From NCBI GenBank assembly GCA_035235625.1, contig CP141140.1:56291351-56355350 (forward strand): a stretch of 64,000 nt of DNA, in the 5' to 3' direction. Below, in pieces: positions 13,880 through 27,210 of this stretch; the stretch's first letter is position 1, and each line of letters starts with the position of its first letter. The notes below the pieces were generated by a model. It was not told the origin of the DNA, did no database searches, and saw nothing but the letters and a program-made list of their open reading frames with translations. The position numbers and the translations under genes are program-made. Source of the DNA: Saururus chinensis (taxonomy: Eukaryota > Streptophyta > Magnoliopsida > Piperales > Saururaceae).

Positions 13880-15067
13880 TTAGTTTATAGCGGAGCAAAC
13901 CCTTCGGATTTCACCGTTAGTACCAGTCTTCACTTCAATATTGCTCATCTTCACCATAGACCTCCCAAACTCAACATTAAATCTCAATCCCAGCAGGCCC
14001 CTAATGGGTCCACCAAAACGCTGAACGACCGTCCTTGTAGAAGCATCAGTCCACAATCTTTGATCAGATTCAAGAACTCCTCTTCCATTCCTTATGTTGG
14101 TGAAATATGAAACATCAAAGTTATTACCACTACCAGTGTCAAGTGCCACTCGCCTACTCCCATCACCACCGTCAGGGCACAGTGCACGCAGCTGAGGAAG
14201 GAAGGTGGCGTCAATGGTTGGGTCCGGCCCACCATCAGCAGTGAAGTTGTAAAGTCTGTATCTGAAAAATTGGCAAGCTGAAGTCCCTATAGTGTGTCCA
14301 CCTATAAGCAGCAAATCATGTGTTATTAGGTAAAAGTACATCTTTTCTATTGTTAGTTAGTGAACTCAAGTGAGATTGTTTCTTACCGACAAGGGTGACA
14401 AGGTCCTGAGTGTTGAGTCCTTTATCTGCAAATTTTTGCTTCTGCACATCAACAGAATCTCTGAAGAATGGTAAATTGGTAGTGTCGGATGCCTGTGAAA
14501 CTCGGCCATCCCTTCGCCCTGTTGGTACTTGCCAGCTTATTCCACGGGTCTGCAGAACCCAGATAATAGAGAAAAGAACCATGAGCATGATCCAGTACAC
14601 TAACTTTAGAGAGAAAGGAAAAACAGTCTATGCGTACGGAAAATATGGCTGATATATATACTTACAACAACGACCGAATCTCTAGCAGCCAGAGCAAGGA
14701 TGTCAGCACAAGAGACAACACCGGGGCAAGCAGCTTCTAGCTGAGTCTTTGCATCGTCTATAACCTCGTAGCCCCTCAACAGAGAGTTTGGCGGTGCAGT
14801 CCTCTCTGTACCAGCCCCACTGATGAGAATGGAGCCATCACAGCCTTGGACGAAGCAATCATGAAAATGCATGCGGAGTAGCCCCGGAGCGATAGTCGGG
14901 TCAGATTGGAAATGCGATTGAACGGCTGATCGGACGATGGATTCCGCCCGCGGGCAAGATGATGAGTAGAAGCCAACGCGAGTGCCTTGGCCGTGGATAT
15001 TGGTGATGGCCAGGGCAAGTGTGAGTAGAACAAGGAAAGCAGCATAACTGCTGGTTGAAGACTCCAT
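13880..15067 (-). CDS. Class III secretory peroxidase, N1-like (3 exons, 328 aa)
   Basis: Haem peroxidase of the plant secretory pathway (H2O2-dependent oxidation of phenolics, wall cross-linking and lignification). Coding exons run 15067-14666 (134 codons), 14549-14387 and 14301-13880; all introns are GT-AG and phases agree. Residues 1-26 are a hydrophobic signal peptide ending ITNIHG. The distal site is R65, F68, H69, with calcium ligand D70, in [12 protein letters not shown]; the [20 protein letters not shown] stretch and [15 protein letters not shown] follow. The proximal histidine, about residue 191, is in [11 protein letters not shown], with its first Gly codon split by intron 2. The C-terminus [14 protein letters not shown] is characteristic of the tobacco peroxidase N1 group. 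Length is normal and no damage is seen, so it should be functional. The closest relative within the N1 group cannot be fixed from this sequence alone. Confidence 0.96.
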
Positions 15068-15159
15068 TGAGAAAGAAGATACTGAAGGGTCCTCAGAGGA
15101 GAAGAGAGAGTTGATAGGCTATTTGAGTTGAGTGAGGATGAAATGAGAAAGATGAGTGG

Positions 15160-15167
15160 TATTTGTA
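15160..15167 (-). promoter_or_regulatory. Possible TATA-like element of the peroxidase gene
   Basis: On the minus strand the sequence TACAAATA lies about 93 bp upstream of the peroxidase start codon, a normal place for a plant TATA box given a short leader. It is a weak match to the consensus, and nothing else in the promoter was identified. Confidence 0.3.
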
Positions 15168-15199
15168 GGCTCCTCAAGTCAAATGATTAACATAAGAAG

Positions 15200-18100
15200 A
15201 CTTTGAGGAGATGTGAGCATCAATTGGATGTGCATTTGAAACTTGGGGTCTAAAATGAGCTGGACGGAACAGAATCCTCGTCGGTGGCTTTGTTTTGTTT
15301 TTCATATGGGGTTTCAATTCTACGTTGCATGGAAAGGTTCAAACTTATTGCAAAGATTGGATACATCAATGTCCGCGTTTGGTCAGCTTAATGCAATCCC
15401 GATGCTACATTAAATAGTAGCTACCACTCTACTTGATTTGTGTTGAATAAATGGCCAGTTCTTTACTATTCAACTCATGTTGTTATCACTGAACTGATTA
15501 TGCTTTTTTGGGCTGACTTATCTGGTACTACTTGTCTCTAGGCAAGCTTGTTTGCAAGCAGCTAGTAGGTTACAGCAAGTTATCAGAAGAGATTGATTTA
15601 AACTTGACTTTGGTAACCGAAGTGAGGGAAGATCCAGGAGTTGGGCACAATCATTAAATGAGAACATGCAATTTGAATGGGTCAAACTGAACCTATAAAA
15701 AAATGATATTACGAACCAATCAAAAGCAAACAAAAGAACAAGCCAAATGGAGAAGTTGGTCCCTCTTGACTTTTACTCCTGTACATGGGTTATTGATCTT
15801 CTTATTGGGCGAGTCAAGTTTGGAGGGGGAAGTGTGAACTGATCTTTTAAAGGTGGGATGGTCAAACGAGCCCGTCCTGGTCCTGCCCTCGGTTGGTGCT
15901 TGGAAAGCTTCACGAAAGAGTGAATCCGCGTCTGCGCTGGGCATTTGTCCTACGTGTGTAGTGGATCACTGTGAGCAAATAATAGACTCAAGTTCCCTAG
16001 TGGAAGCCTCTTTCCACGAAGTGCTTGCCCACAGAAAAGCAAAAAACGTAATCCATCATCTCCTCCGTTTACTCTAATAGCAATGCCATGAACTCCTCAA
16101 CTTTAACTAGCTTATCCTAAAGGGGCAAATTACACCTAAGGTCGCCCTCCCTTACCCAGTTTAATTTAGAGAATTTGGAAGAAGAAAAAACTTGCGTTTC
16201 TCCTTTGATTCTGGCGGCATCCTGGCCATGATCAGGTCAAGACCGTGGCAATGCGGCCAACAGCCTTAGCCACGGCAAAATGATGAGGGTGGCAAAGGAG
16301 CGGCACCTAAGGTTTCAATTTTGAGCCAAGTACATATACTTCAAAACAATTGTCATATTACAGATTAATTATAAATTACTTCATTAAATCTATTGAAATA
16401 AGGTAATTATTAAATAAATATTATATATATGAATTAAACATGTATTTTCAGATCAAAAGATATAAATAAAATTATTTTAAAATACTATATTACTCATTGT
16501 AACAAAAATGAGGTATTTGTAATAGCATTTCAAATATATATATATAATTATATGTTTTTATTATAATTAAGCTTTTAATACAAGAACCAACTTAAAATGT
16601 ACCTAAAAAAATGTAAAATATAATATTTTAATTTGTATTGTATCTTAATTTTGTATCCATACTTCCTTAATTTTGAAAGAGGGGCGGTGGTGTAAAATAT
16701 TGATTAGTTATGGAGGGCATTTTCATCCTCTTGTCTTTTCAATAATTATACCATCTAAGTGTCCTTCAATAAAACCAAACTAAAAAACATCTTCAAATAA
16801 GTTTACGATGGGATCATATATATTGTTCAACACGATTTGCATCTTTTAGGCTGAGTTATTTAATTAGGGCTAATGATGAGCCATTTCTACAAAAGACGCA
16901 GAAGCGACTTCGCTGAGTACTTTAACTGGACTTGGCATCTTAGAGTTTCTACGGGCCACGTGATAGATATGTCCATATAATGAGTGATATGTTTAGTTAA
17001 TTTATACGTGTTTGAAAGTAAATAAATTATAACATGAGCTTAAGTTAACGTGTAAAAAACTCAATGGGTATATGCACAACCACGTGGTAGAACGGTTCCA
17101 CTGAATACCTTCTCTTGGATCTGAGAGCTCAGCTGGTTCAAAGTTCTATATCATTCTAGAAAAAAATTAAAAAATCTTATCTCCAGCTCATCTGGATGCA
17201 ACCTCGATTAGTAAGGTGTTTAGGCTAAGCCCCAATCATACAAATTTAATAGGAAAATGAGAAACTTCAAGGCTTTAGTTGCACTTATACTACATTACTC
17301 AGCATGGGACCTACGTGATCGGACGGCTCCTACCCGTAAGCACATGCTTACACATAAGGGCACGAAATTTATCATGGAAAAAGCTAGCCATAAGTGCACT
17401 CTAGCTAGCTGGCCATCAGATTAACGAAAATATTGTTTATTGAATAGTGGGGCCCAAAGCTATGAGATTAGGGCCCGCAAGTTTCTTCCTTTTCAACCAA
17501 AATACTGATTAATTTTGCAATTAAATTACGTTTTCTCTTGGAATTTTTTTCACTACGAGGGCACCAAAATGGCTACCAACAAGATTGTTAGATATTCTAT
17601 TAGAATGTGCTAATAATGTGCTGCCCAAAAAAGTCCCTAGTCCGCTTCAATTGGTATAATGGCACTTGTAGGAATAAGTGAAGAGGCCAAATGATCCAGT
17701 TACCGTAACATTGATTGCTAATGCAAAAGGAAGAAACTTCGCGAGAGAGATGGAGATGCCAAGGAAAGCTATTTAGATGTGCTTACCTGCAGTGAGTTTA
17801 AAATGAGCCACTATTGATGGTGCCGTGTGCCAGTCAAAACCGGCTGCAACAGGTTGCCTCAATAAGCTGATAAGCTACAGTCGATTTTTAAAGCCACGCG
17901 CCTACCAATTCTGATAGGTTACAGAAATATATTTAACTATTAAAACAAATAACATTATGAAGTAACTCAAGGAAGTAAAACTGCACTACCTATTTCTCAA
18001 GGATACAAGCATTCTTAGGCACAAATTGCACCCTTGGTATAATCCAATTGATTTCTTCAATTAATCTACAAATAATCTGGAAGGTAAAGTGACTGATACA

Positions 18101-18427
18101 AAAAATAAACCATCTCAACAGACCATGTAAATATAGTTCGCTTGATGGAAGACATTGTGATAATGAAAATCTACAACAATGACCGCTGCAGGTGCCACTC
18201 CAATTGTCACTGATTTTTATTGTGTATCGTACTCAGGCAGAAGCTTGCAAATTATCTGACACCCTATAGAACACACTGAACTTGATACAAAACGCCTCAG
18301 GTGTTGACTCCCATACTGGCAAGGTAAAAGAATAAGAAAAAAGATCCTCACATTGAATCTGATCAAGGACAAATATTTCATACCAAAAGTACTCGGGATG
18401 AGTTAGTATAGTCAGTTGTTATCTTGC
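15200..18427. other. Intergenic DNA, no gene recognised
   Basis: Between the peroxidase promoter and the SEC14-like gene's stop codon. Short open frames at 15518-16077 have no recognisable product. 16320-16660 is extremely AT-rich. Around 17135 there is a lone GGTTCAAA box, without the rest of a tRNA or SINE promoter. Confidence 0.45.
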
Positions 18428-21400
18428 CTATAGTGCCTTCTCATTGGGGACTGAGTCCAGATTTATGGTCCCCACACTAGAATGCAACTCTGGTAAATCA
18501 TTTCCGTTACCAATTTCCTCAAGTATCTTTTCTGGAGAACTATCAGAAGCGCCCTTTTGAGACAAAGAGATCTCTGCAGGGTCACTGATTGAATCTTCAG
18601 AATCCGACCCATCATTTGCAGAATTGGGAAAGGGTACAGGGCCCATTGGTGGGCCAACAGGGTCCAGGGAACTCTGCCTTGTCCAGAACAAGGGTATCTT
18701 CTTGTCATCTTCGCGCATCATTTGAGCATAATCATTAATATTGAAACTAATTTGATTATTCCCACCAAATGCGCTCTCAAGTTTGTCCATGCCAAAGACA
18801 TCTTCCATTATTTTCTTGGTGTTGAGGTCATCCGAGTACACAAACTTCACTTTGCGGTAAGTCTTGGGTTCTAGGAATGGTTTTACAACCTACAACAGAT
18901 ATTTCAAAGCTACAATTATATCATAGATATATTCTCTGAAGACAGGTAAAATACAGTTCACATAGTGTAAAACTAATTGTACTTAACTGATTGTTTTCAA
19001 ACAGGATACAGAACACACTTCATATGAGCAAAACACATTTCTTGCAGAGAGACAAGCTATATTAGCACCAGCATACACTAAAAAGGCTTATGATTCCGCA
19101 CTTCTTTTATTCAGTTCCATATTTTGATAATTAAGGGTCAATATATGAGGTCCCTGAATTTGTTTCAGGAGTCAGAGGAGAAGGCGCAGGAGGACATGAG
19201 GTGGATGCAGCTGCAGAGGAGGGGGCAGCAGAGAGTGAGGAGGTTTTTCTTAAGAACAAAAGTTTTTTCTAGTTTCAACATAATGGGATGATGAGTTAAG
19301 GTGAGGAATATGAGGGTAGGAAAAGACATACCCATATTTTATGGTGACTTATATTGGAGCTACGGCTGATAATCAAACAGATTTGAACGCATTAGATAGT
19401 CCAACATGTTCAGCTGTCTTTTTGTTTGTTTGTCCAATTGTTTGCTAATCCAACTGTACGACTATCTGTCTGAGTTTAAATGTCGGACTGTCACAAACTC
19501 TTTAACTGTGTCCAACTGTCCCAATTGTCTGTTTGTCCAATTAGTCCAATTTCCAGGCCTGGTTGGAGCAAACCTGTTTCCTAATTATCGGCCTTTTCTT
19601 GCAATTAACCATCAACGTCATTCTCACACAATCATTATCTTATAAAGCTGCCTCCAGCTTGCTGGATAATCTAGTTGATGATGATGAAGGATAAATGGCA
19701 GACCCATTGCACTCTGTCATAGGAATACCACATCATCATTTACCTACAGAATAGTATCCATTTTACGAATCCAGCTAACTTATAATAATGCGGTGATGGC
19801 GACAACAAGATGCTGTCAGTATCCTACTTGTTAAACAGAACTAATTAATATAGTATGTGATTTTATTGGGGCTGGCAAAACAATGCTGAACCATGTATAA
19901 TTTAGGACCATATAGATAATGATACTCAATTTGCTACTTGCTTTCCAGTCTTCAATGCACCATCTATTTTTATGTGTCCATATCACCTATTTTCTGTTTT
20001 CATTTTCTTTTAATGTTTTGCTTCAATATAACCTATTTTCTGTTTTCATTCTCTTTTAATGTTTTTTCTTCAATATCACCTATTTTCTGTTTTCATTCTC
20101 TTTTAATGTTTCTTCTTCCTGCCATTACAAGTGAATAAACTCACAGATAAGTCCCCAAAAGAAACAAGACATTCTGATTTCAGTTACCATCACAGAGAAA
20201 GAGAGAGAGGTAAGGAAGGAAGAAGAGATTACCATCCAGAAAGATTCAAAAAATTTAGGTGGATTGTACAGAATTGCCAATCCAAGCCTTTCAGGGTAAT
20301 GGTTCTGTAACACATGTGCTGTTTCACGTGTTACCTTCACTGATATGTGCCCCATGTTAAATCCATTGAAATCTATCAGCCATACCATCTGTTCCTGGCC
20401 TGGAGGTAAATTTAGTATTGCATTCTCCATGCAATACACCAAATACCTAATTTGCCCTTTAGTTGACTTAGTATTCTGCAGTTAGACAAGGAAAAAGTAA
20501 AAGACAATAAAAAAAATTAGAAATAAAAGATAAACAGAAAAATAAGTCCAGGGAAGCTAACATGCTCAACTTGTTCCGTGGAGTAATTAAACATGCAGTT
20601 CTAGCAAAAAGATTAAGCACAATATGACAATTCGTATGTCCCCCACTCGCATTAGGGCTCATCTTGGACCAACCAAAATCTGTCGTAGGAAATTGAGTTT
20701 GAGTTCGAGACCACAGAATCCATCTCCGACTCTGACTCAATCTCGAATATTAAAACTCGCTTCTTTATATAAAACCTGAACTATATCAATGACACGACTG
20801 ACAATTTGGTACATCAAGTAATCACCAGCACGATTTCTCAAGGTCTCAAGTAATCTTTGTCTGGGTTCAAACCCCATCACCATGAACATTTATACATGTG
20901 AAAGCCAAGCTGAACTCTATGAGCTCACTTTTGGACAATGTAAGCATAGTCCATTGGACTCAAAATTTGGATTTTTGAACTCAAACACTGCCCAGTCCAA
21001 CTTTGAAACTGGTATGAGTCGAACAGTTTGAGTCCATGTCCGAAAAGCACTTCAGATACTACAAGTCCATTCAAATTCATGCAAATGGAAATGAACTCGA
21101 TTTCAGAATTTGGCCATCGTATCCAGTGACCAGCCCTAACCAGCACACTGTACCTCCTACAGTATTATACATTAGAATCTCACCTGACAACCTGGTCTCA
21201 TGACAAGTACACTCCTCCCAAACTTGTCAACATAATTTGATCGGTAGATTTTGCCTGTTTCAGCTTCATGGGCTATCTCATCCTGAAATGATGCACAACA
21301 ACAAATATCAACAGTAGAACATAGATATAAGTAAAAATGTTCCCAAATAACTACAATGTGCATATATTTAATACCCAGCGAATGCCTTCTGGTTTGTATT

Positions 21401-21718
21401 CATGTCTCCATTTCAAGGAATCCTTTAGCATTTTAGTGGACTTCTTGACATTCCAATTCCGTGCTCTCAAATATCTTGATATTGATGCATCAGAACAGTA
21501 GATGTCAAGCTTCTCCGGTAATGGTCCTAATAACTTCCTAACTTCCTTTATCTGACAAAAGTACAATTTTCAACATCATCATCAGAAATAAACAATTAAT
21601 TACAAAACATTACTCTTTACCCCTATTTGTAAATACGGAGTACCTTCTCCTGCTGTTCTTCAAATGTTGATGACTTCTCAGAACCATTTGACGATGATTT
21701 TTTCAAACTTGTATTCAT
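18428..21718 (-). CDS. SEC14/CRAL-TRIO lipid-transfer-like protein (5 coding exons, 351 aa)
   Basis: Predicted phosphatidylinositol/lipid-transfer-like protein of the SEC14 family, resembling the small soluble Arabidopsis SEC14-domain-only proteins of the At4g08690 type. Coding exons: 21718-21644 (25 codons), 21551-21375 (59), 21282-21184 (33), 20475-20233 (81), 18889-18428 (153 plus stop). All introns are phase 0 and GT-AG. The CRAL-TRIO N-terminal helices span about residues 26-85 (CSDASISRYLRARNWNVKKS). The lipid-binding lobe spans about 95-255 and includes MVWLIDFNGFN, HYPERLGLAILYNPPKFFE and KPFLEPKTYRKVKFVYS. A conserved tail motif, MREDDKKIPLFWTR, is followed by an acidic, serine-rich C-terminus. 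No GOLD or nodulin domain is attached. A splice acceptor 19 nt before the ATG (AG at 21739-21738) indicates a 5' UTR intron. Confidence 0.93.
19980..20118. repeat. Triple tandem repeat of about 46 bp in SEC14-like intron 4
   Basis: Three copies starting at 19980, 20027 and 20073 of a T-rich unit containing CACCTATTTTCTGTTTTCAT. It lies in the last intron (18890-20232) just upstream, in the gene's sense, of nothing coding. The short open frame through it is an artefact. Confidence 0.85.
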
Positions 21719-22687
21719 TTATATTAATCGTGGTTTGCTAAAAAACAAAAGTAGAATATAGGCAAAATATGAATAAGCAGATTAGTATCAAAGGTAAGAG
21801 TTGATAACAAAGATAAGCTAACATTTTCTCATTTCATAGCAACTTCAACCAAGACATCAAGCCTCCTATCACTCATTTGGATTTAAATACAAACATTCAT
21901 TTGTAAGATAAGACACCAATTTTTAGAATTTACTTAATTTATAGAAATTACATACTGAAGTTTTCCCAAAATTGTTGTGTAAATATGATCATTTACATTA
22001 TTTAGCAGAAATAAAGGCTGCAAATAGAGAACCATGCATTTGATGGTACTTATTGGAGTGCAGCAAAAGTTCAGGCTACAACATTTGGCAAACTTTCAAG
22101 TTGCATGAACATAGAAACAACCAAACTTCAAGGATTCTTAAGGTCATCTTCAGGTGAGGTGGCAAACAAACTTGGCTTCCAATACGGGAACCAGACTCAA
22201 CCAACAAATTACAACACCCAAAGTCAAAAAGATATTTGTCCCATAGTAAGTGCCCTATTTTCTATATTCCTACCAAGTAGGAGTATGAGAAGCTAAGTAA
22301 GTTAAGTGTATGAGAATCTAAATTAGTTAGAGTTTTGTCGTTTTGTGGCCTACGGTTCTTCTCACCATCCTCAAAATTTACACTTTTTACAAATGAGACA
22401 CTTAATATGGAACAGAGGGAGTATAAGTATTACATAACCCTTGAACAAGTTACTTGTGCAACCTGATTTGCTAGATAAAAGTGAGTCAATTGGGACATTG
22501 TGCCTAAGTAAGCTTTAATATATAGAAAAAATGATGTTATATCATAAACTAAAGACTTCAAAACAAAAAAAGTTCCAGTTCACCAGAAGTCTAACACCAT
22601 GTAATGATAATAAGATTTTTGTGTAGCCAAACATGGACAGATTTAGGAATTTAATTCCTTGAAGTGTCCAGAACAACCCAAACCCAA

Positions 22688-22887
22688 GGGAAGCATTTTC
22701 TATGCTCCTCACTTTCCATAAGCCCAGCGTCAGGAATGCCTAGGAGCCATTCATCCATGAGATCAATGGCACACACACTAACTTGCGCTAGTGTGTGCAC
22801 CGTCAATCTTAAATATCAACGGCTCCCAAGCATTCCTTATGTTGGGCTCATAGAAAATGAGCAGCGGGAGCATAAAAAACACTTCCC
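22688..22887. mobile_element. Palindromic MITE (200 bp)
   Basis: The two halves are near-complete inverted copies: left GGGAAGCATTTTCTATGCTC, right ending TAAAAAACACTTCCC. The arms are about 75 bp, and an inner hairpin sits at about 22772-22800 (GCACACACACTA...TAGTGTGTGC). A target duplication is not convincing. It is non-coding; the 89-residue frame across it is a by-product. The superfamily is uncertain. Confidence 0.7.
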
Positions 22888-24238
22888 AAACCAAAGATGG
22901 CTTTATTTCAACCCTTCAATCCAAAACTCTTAAATTCATTCATCACCTTTGAACCAATATATTCAGTCTCACTAAAATCTCTGTACTTCCAAGTAACAAG
23001 AAAAACTCTCAAAAATATGATCATTAATACAAGTAGTTCTGCCTTCCCTAATAGCTTGAGCGTTTAGAAGAAAACTGTTAACTGACATGATATTAAACAG
23101 GAGGTTCTTGGTTCAAACCCCCTGAAGGTAAAAAGTCTATATTTCTAACATATCACACAATTGTTTAACTTAGAAGTAAAATTTCTATAATTGCATTTTT
23201 GGCAAATGCGCAATATTAATATATAATGGACGTTAATTTTGTGCTAAATACGTAAACATGCATAATTTCCTAAAAAAAAGTGATTTTTTAGATTCTGAGA
23301 GATTCCAAAATTTTTCAAGTTCTCTTTTTGTTTTAGCCATCTCATCTATACCAACATGGACAACCTTACATTGAACAATCAGGTCAAACTATACAGATTC
23401 CAGCTAGATCTGGCTCCTGATGCAATCCAACTTTAGAATTTTTGTCAGATCGATGTCATGTAAGTTAAAACTGTATTGGCCAAACAAAAATTTAATTTCA
23501 ATTAATACTTATCCACTCTCATATGAGATCTACTTCCATACGACATGGAGATATCCATCCAACCAAATTTTGCAACTTACGGTCTTCAATGGCCAAAAAA
23601 GAAATGGAGAGATTTCACCAATACCTCCAAGAAGTTATCTCTATTGATCTCAAAAATCACATAATTAGCTAGATAAGCTTGTGTACAAAATTAAAAGTTC
23701 TATTGAAGTCAATCAGACAATAGGATTATGTGCTACTTATAAAGCATGCATATGTAACATATTTAAATATGTATATACTGCATGTACATATGATATACTA
23801 TGATTGATTACAACTATAGACATCTAGTCCTTCATTAAGAGATCTCGCTGAGATCTAGGCAAGATGATATTGCTTGCAGTGAGCAATGGAAAATAGCAAA
23901 CTTCTGAAGTTGTTGCCAATGTTTAACAGATAATTTAAACTTCACAACCAAAATCCCCTAGTCAGATGATTGATAATCACAATGTCACTATAGACATTAA
24001 ATATAACAGGAGAAGAAAGACTTGGAGACAAGAAGAACCTCTTCCGATCTCACATCATATAAACATAATTAAGGGGATGGTGTCATATATACACAAGATA
24101 AATTTTAGTGAATCACGCTCGAAGTGCAGCTGTTTGTCTAACCAATTCATGTAGAGTAATAGGCCTTACATTCTATAAAGGCAATAGAAGAGATCTAAGC
24201 AGACCACATGTATATACATACATAAATACTCACAAGTG

Positions 24239-24342
24239 CACCCTATGTACTAAACTAAGTGACTCATTTAGTTTTTGAAAATGAACTAAAATTAGTTCAT
24301 TTTAAAAAACTAAATAGGACACTTATTTTAGGACAGAGGGAG
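24239..24342. mobile_element. Stowaway-like MITE (104 bp)
   Basis: Almost perfectly self-complementary. The right end read inward is CTCCCTCTGTCCTAAAATAA, and the left end is CACCCTATGTACTAAACTAA. The right flank is TA, as for Tc1/mariner insertions; the left flank is TG, a probable decay of TA. The CTCCCTC...GTCC terminus is the Stowaway consensus. Confidence 0.75.
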
Positions 24343-25485
24343 TATAATTTAACATAGAGAAGGAAAGCGTCTGAGACGGAAAAGGCAAGTAGATGTTATT
24401 CATATCGCACAGGTCTTCTCTATGTATACTTCAACTACTCCACCCCTTGAACTGAATTAGCTAAATGTACCTATCAGTGTGTAGAAATTTGAACAAGATG
24501 CACCAACTGACGTAATACAGATATTACATTTTTTATTTGCAAAAGTTCATTGGATATATGGATATGGGTATTTTTTACCTTTAAAAACCCTCTTCCTTAT
24601 ATTCCTAACCCTAATATCTGCCTCCATTCTCCTTCTCAGATCTTTCATCTGCCTCCATTATCCAGTAATCAGTTCTTCTTTGATTTCTCATCTGCCCTCT
24701 GAGTCTGAACTCTCCAGTTCTTCTATCAACCGCCCAAGCCTCCAACTCCGAACTCCAGTAGTTCAGTTCGTCTTCAACTCTAGACTATGGTTCTGAAAAT
24801 TTACCTTTGGACAGGATTCTGAAAACCTGCCTTTAGATAAGCAAAAGCCCAAAGCCCAGCCCGAGCTCTCTTAGGGCCAACATTTTGGATGCCCACCTAG
24901 GGACATGGCCTGGAAACACATTTTAGGGTAAGGACCCAGCCCAATTTAAGCCCTAAGTTGCCGACAACCAGCTGAACAAAGCTAAATTACTATCAGAAGA
25001 ATGCACATTTTGGTTATACTAAAAAAACACTACATTGAATGCATACATAAGCTCTGCAGGGTGAGCCAATGTGTTTGGTCTGGTCTGATTGCGTTCAGTA
25101 TGCAAGTGTACCATACACAATAATTTAGAAGTCAAAAACTATAGGCAGATAAGGTTGTCAAGCTATTAACCGATATGTAGTTTGCATCAAGACCTGTCAA
25201 TGGCAGACCCCATCAAATCATGGAGGATCCAATCAATGGTCAAAACGTACCGATAATCCATTACTTAATAGCACAATAAGCTACATATTGTGCATATGAA
25301 GATCCTATAATCATCATGCTACCATCAAACAAAAAAAGACCCAAATTATTCACGATTACTTAAGAAATTTTAGAAAGAAGATTAATTATGAAAAAACAAA
25401 AGTAACAAATAGAAAAGGTTAAGTGGAAGACCAACTAAAAAACAGCATTCATATAAATATAACCGATCAGAAAAAATAACATTTA

Positions 25486-25488
<3 letters not shown>

Positions 25489-25556
<68 letters not shown>
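25489..25556. repeat. (GT)n(AT)n microsatellite
   Basis: About 15 GT units (25489-25518) run directly into about 19 AT units ending at 25556. Open frames on both strands here encode only dipeptide repeats and are spurious. Confidence 0.98.
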
Positions 25557-25561
<5 letters not shown>

Positions 25562-26999
25562 GTAGAAAAATGCTAATTATGAAACAATTTTTCAAAAGGG
25601 GAAAAGATAAGGTTGAAGTAGAGAGAGCAGCACAAACATCCAAATCAAAAATAAGGTCAGACAAAATCAGAGTATTTCAACTAAACCATTGATTTTTCAT
25701 GGACCTATAGGTAATGTAGTCTCAAAACAGCAAACATAAACTACATCGGTTTAACACCCATTAACCAGTTTTTGGAACTATTGGAATTTTGGAAGCTCTG
25801 TCCTTCATAGCATAAACAAAATTACAAATTCAAATATGAAGAATTACATTTGAACTTAAAAAAGACAGTTCAATGAATTCAGTTGCAGAAGAGTTACCTC
25901 ATGTTTTCTCAAATGCTTTTCATCTCATAGTGAAGTAATTTAGTTTCTTTTTGTGATTATAACCACATTCTGGATTTACTTCCATAATGGTTTAACTGGG
26001 CTGGCCAACTACAATCAGCATCAGATTGTGCTGAGCAAACCATGTGTGGCAACTCAACCAGGTAATAGATTATGAGAAAAGGTATGATTGGTAGTGGTTA
26101 ATGTTGAAAAAATTTTCTCGAAATAAAACATTTTAGAACTTTTTTACTCTTACTAAACACATTTCTAAGCAGGGTAATATATTATCCTAAAAATGTTATT
26201 ATGTATATTTCGACTCTACATGGATAAATTAGAACAAGTAAATGGCAAAATGGCTCAATCAATCCCATTAAAGTCACTCTCTTTTGAATGTTTAATATGG
26301 CATGACCAACGATAACCTGATCACATCAATTTGAGCTAGTTTGTATCAGCCAGGCAACTCCCCCCCAACCCCCACCCCAAAAAGAAGGGCCAACCAGCGG
26401 TCAATCTCAAGACTCCACTTAAGCAACACTTGTGAGCATGTTGAATCTCTAATGCTAGCATTAACAGCTTTGATTTGCATCAACTAACTTCTTTTTGGAC
26501 CTACAATAATACAGCTTCATAATAAATTAACTTGCTTACATCTGTTCATTTTTACCGAAAATATTGGATCCTGACTTCTCAAAATCATTGCAGCAACTTT
26601 GCATGAATTGTTTCAGCATGTATAATTTTTCAAGGCACCACAGATCTTTAACCCAAATCACATGGCTTTGCATTAGAATACGTTCAACTCCTACATATTC
26701 TTTCATTGTATGGGAACATCTTGTAAATTCGATATTTAACTGATGAATGATAATAGCCAGAGAAAATAACTCTATCTGCCATATTAAGTGTTCTATTTGT
26801 AAAAAAAAAGTAAATTTTACACAAGGTGAGAAGCACCTTAGACCACAAAAAGACAAAAAAATAACTAACCCAGCACCTTTTCAGGGAACAAAATGACAGA
26901 AAAATTTATAGCTTTTCTGACTTTAATTCCCTTGCTCCTCCTGCTTATAGGAAGAAGTATATTACAAGCTTTCTAATTGGTAGGAGAATGAGAAATAGG

Positions 27000-27062
27000 A
27001 TACTTAATGTGGGACACGTGTTTTTTTTAAATGAGACACTTAATATAGACAGAGGGAGTATC
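27000..27062. mobile_element. Stowaway-type end fragment
   Basis: The phrase GAGACACTTAATATAGACAG followed by AGGGAGTA is the same kind of terminus as at 24300-24344. A similar end occurs at about 22392-22424. Only one terminus is recognisable in each case, so these are truncated or highly diverged copies. Confidence 0.4.
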
Positions 27063-27210
27063 ATCCAACCCAACCCAACACCACCCCCGAGAAAAAAAAA
27101 TACAAATAAAAACGTCATGAAAAGAATCAAGTGAATATTGCAGCAATAACAAGCATAAAAAAATAATAATCCTGTTACACTGAGTACATATTCCAATTCT
27201 TGATATGTAA

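Noticed and set aside
17135-17146. GGTTCAAA boxes here, at 20864 and at 23110 as tRNA genes or SINEs
   Set aside because: Only a B-box-like phrase is present; no matching A box at the right distance, no cloverleaf and no tail.
18463-18708. 81-codon minus ORF overlapping the SEC14-like last exon
   Set aside because: Shadow frame of a well-supported coding exon.
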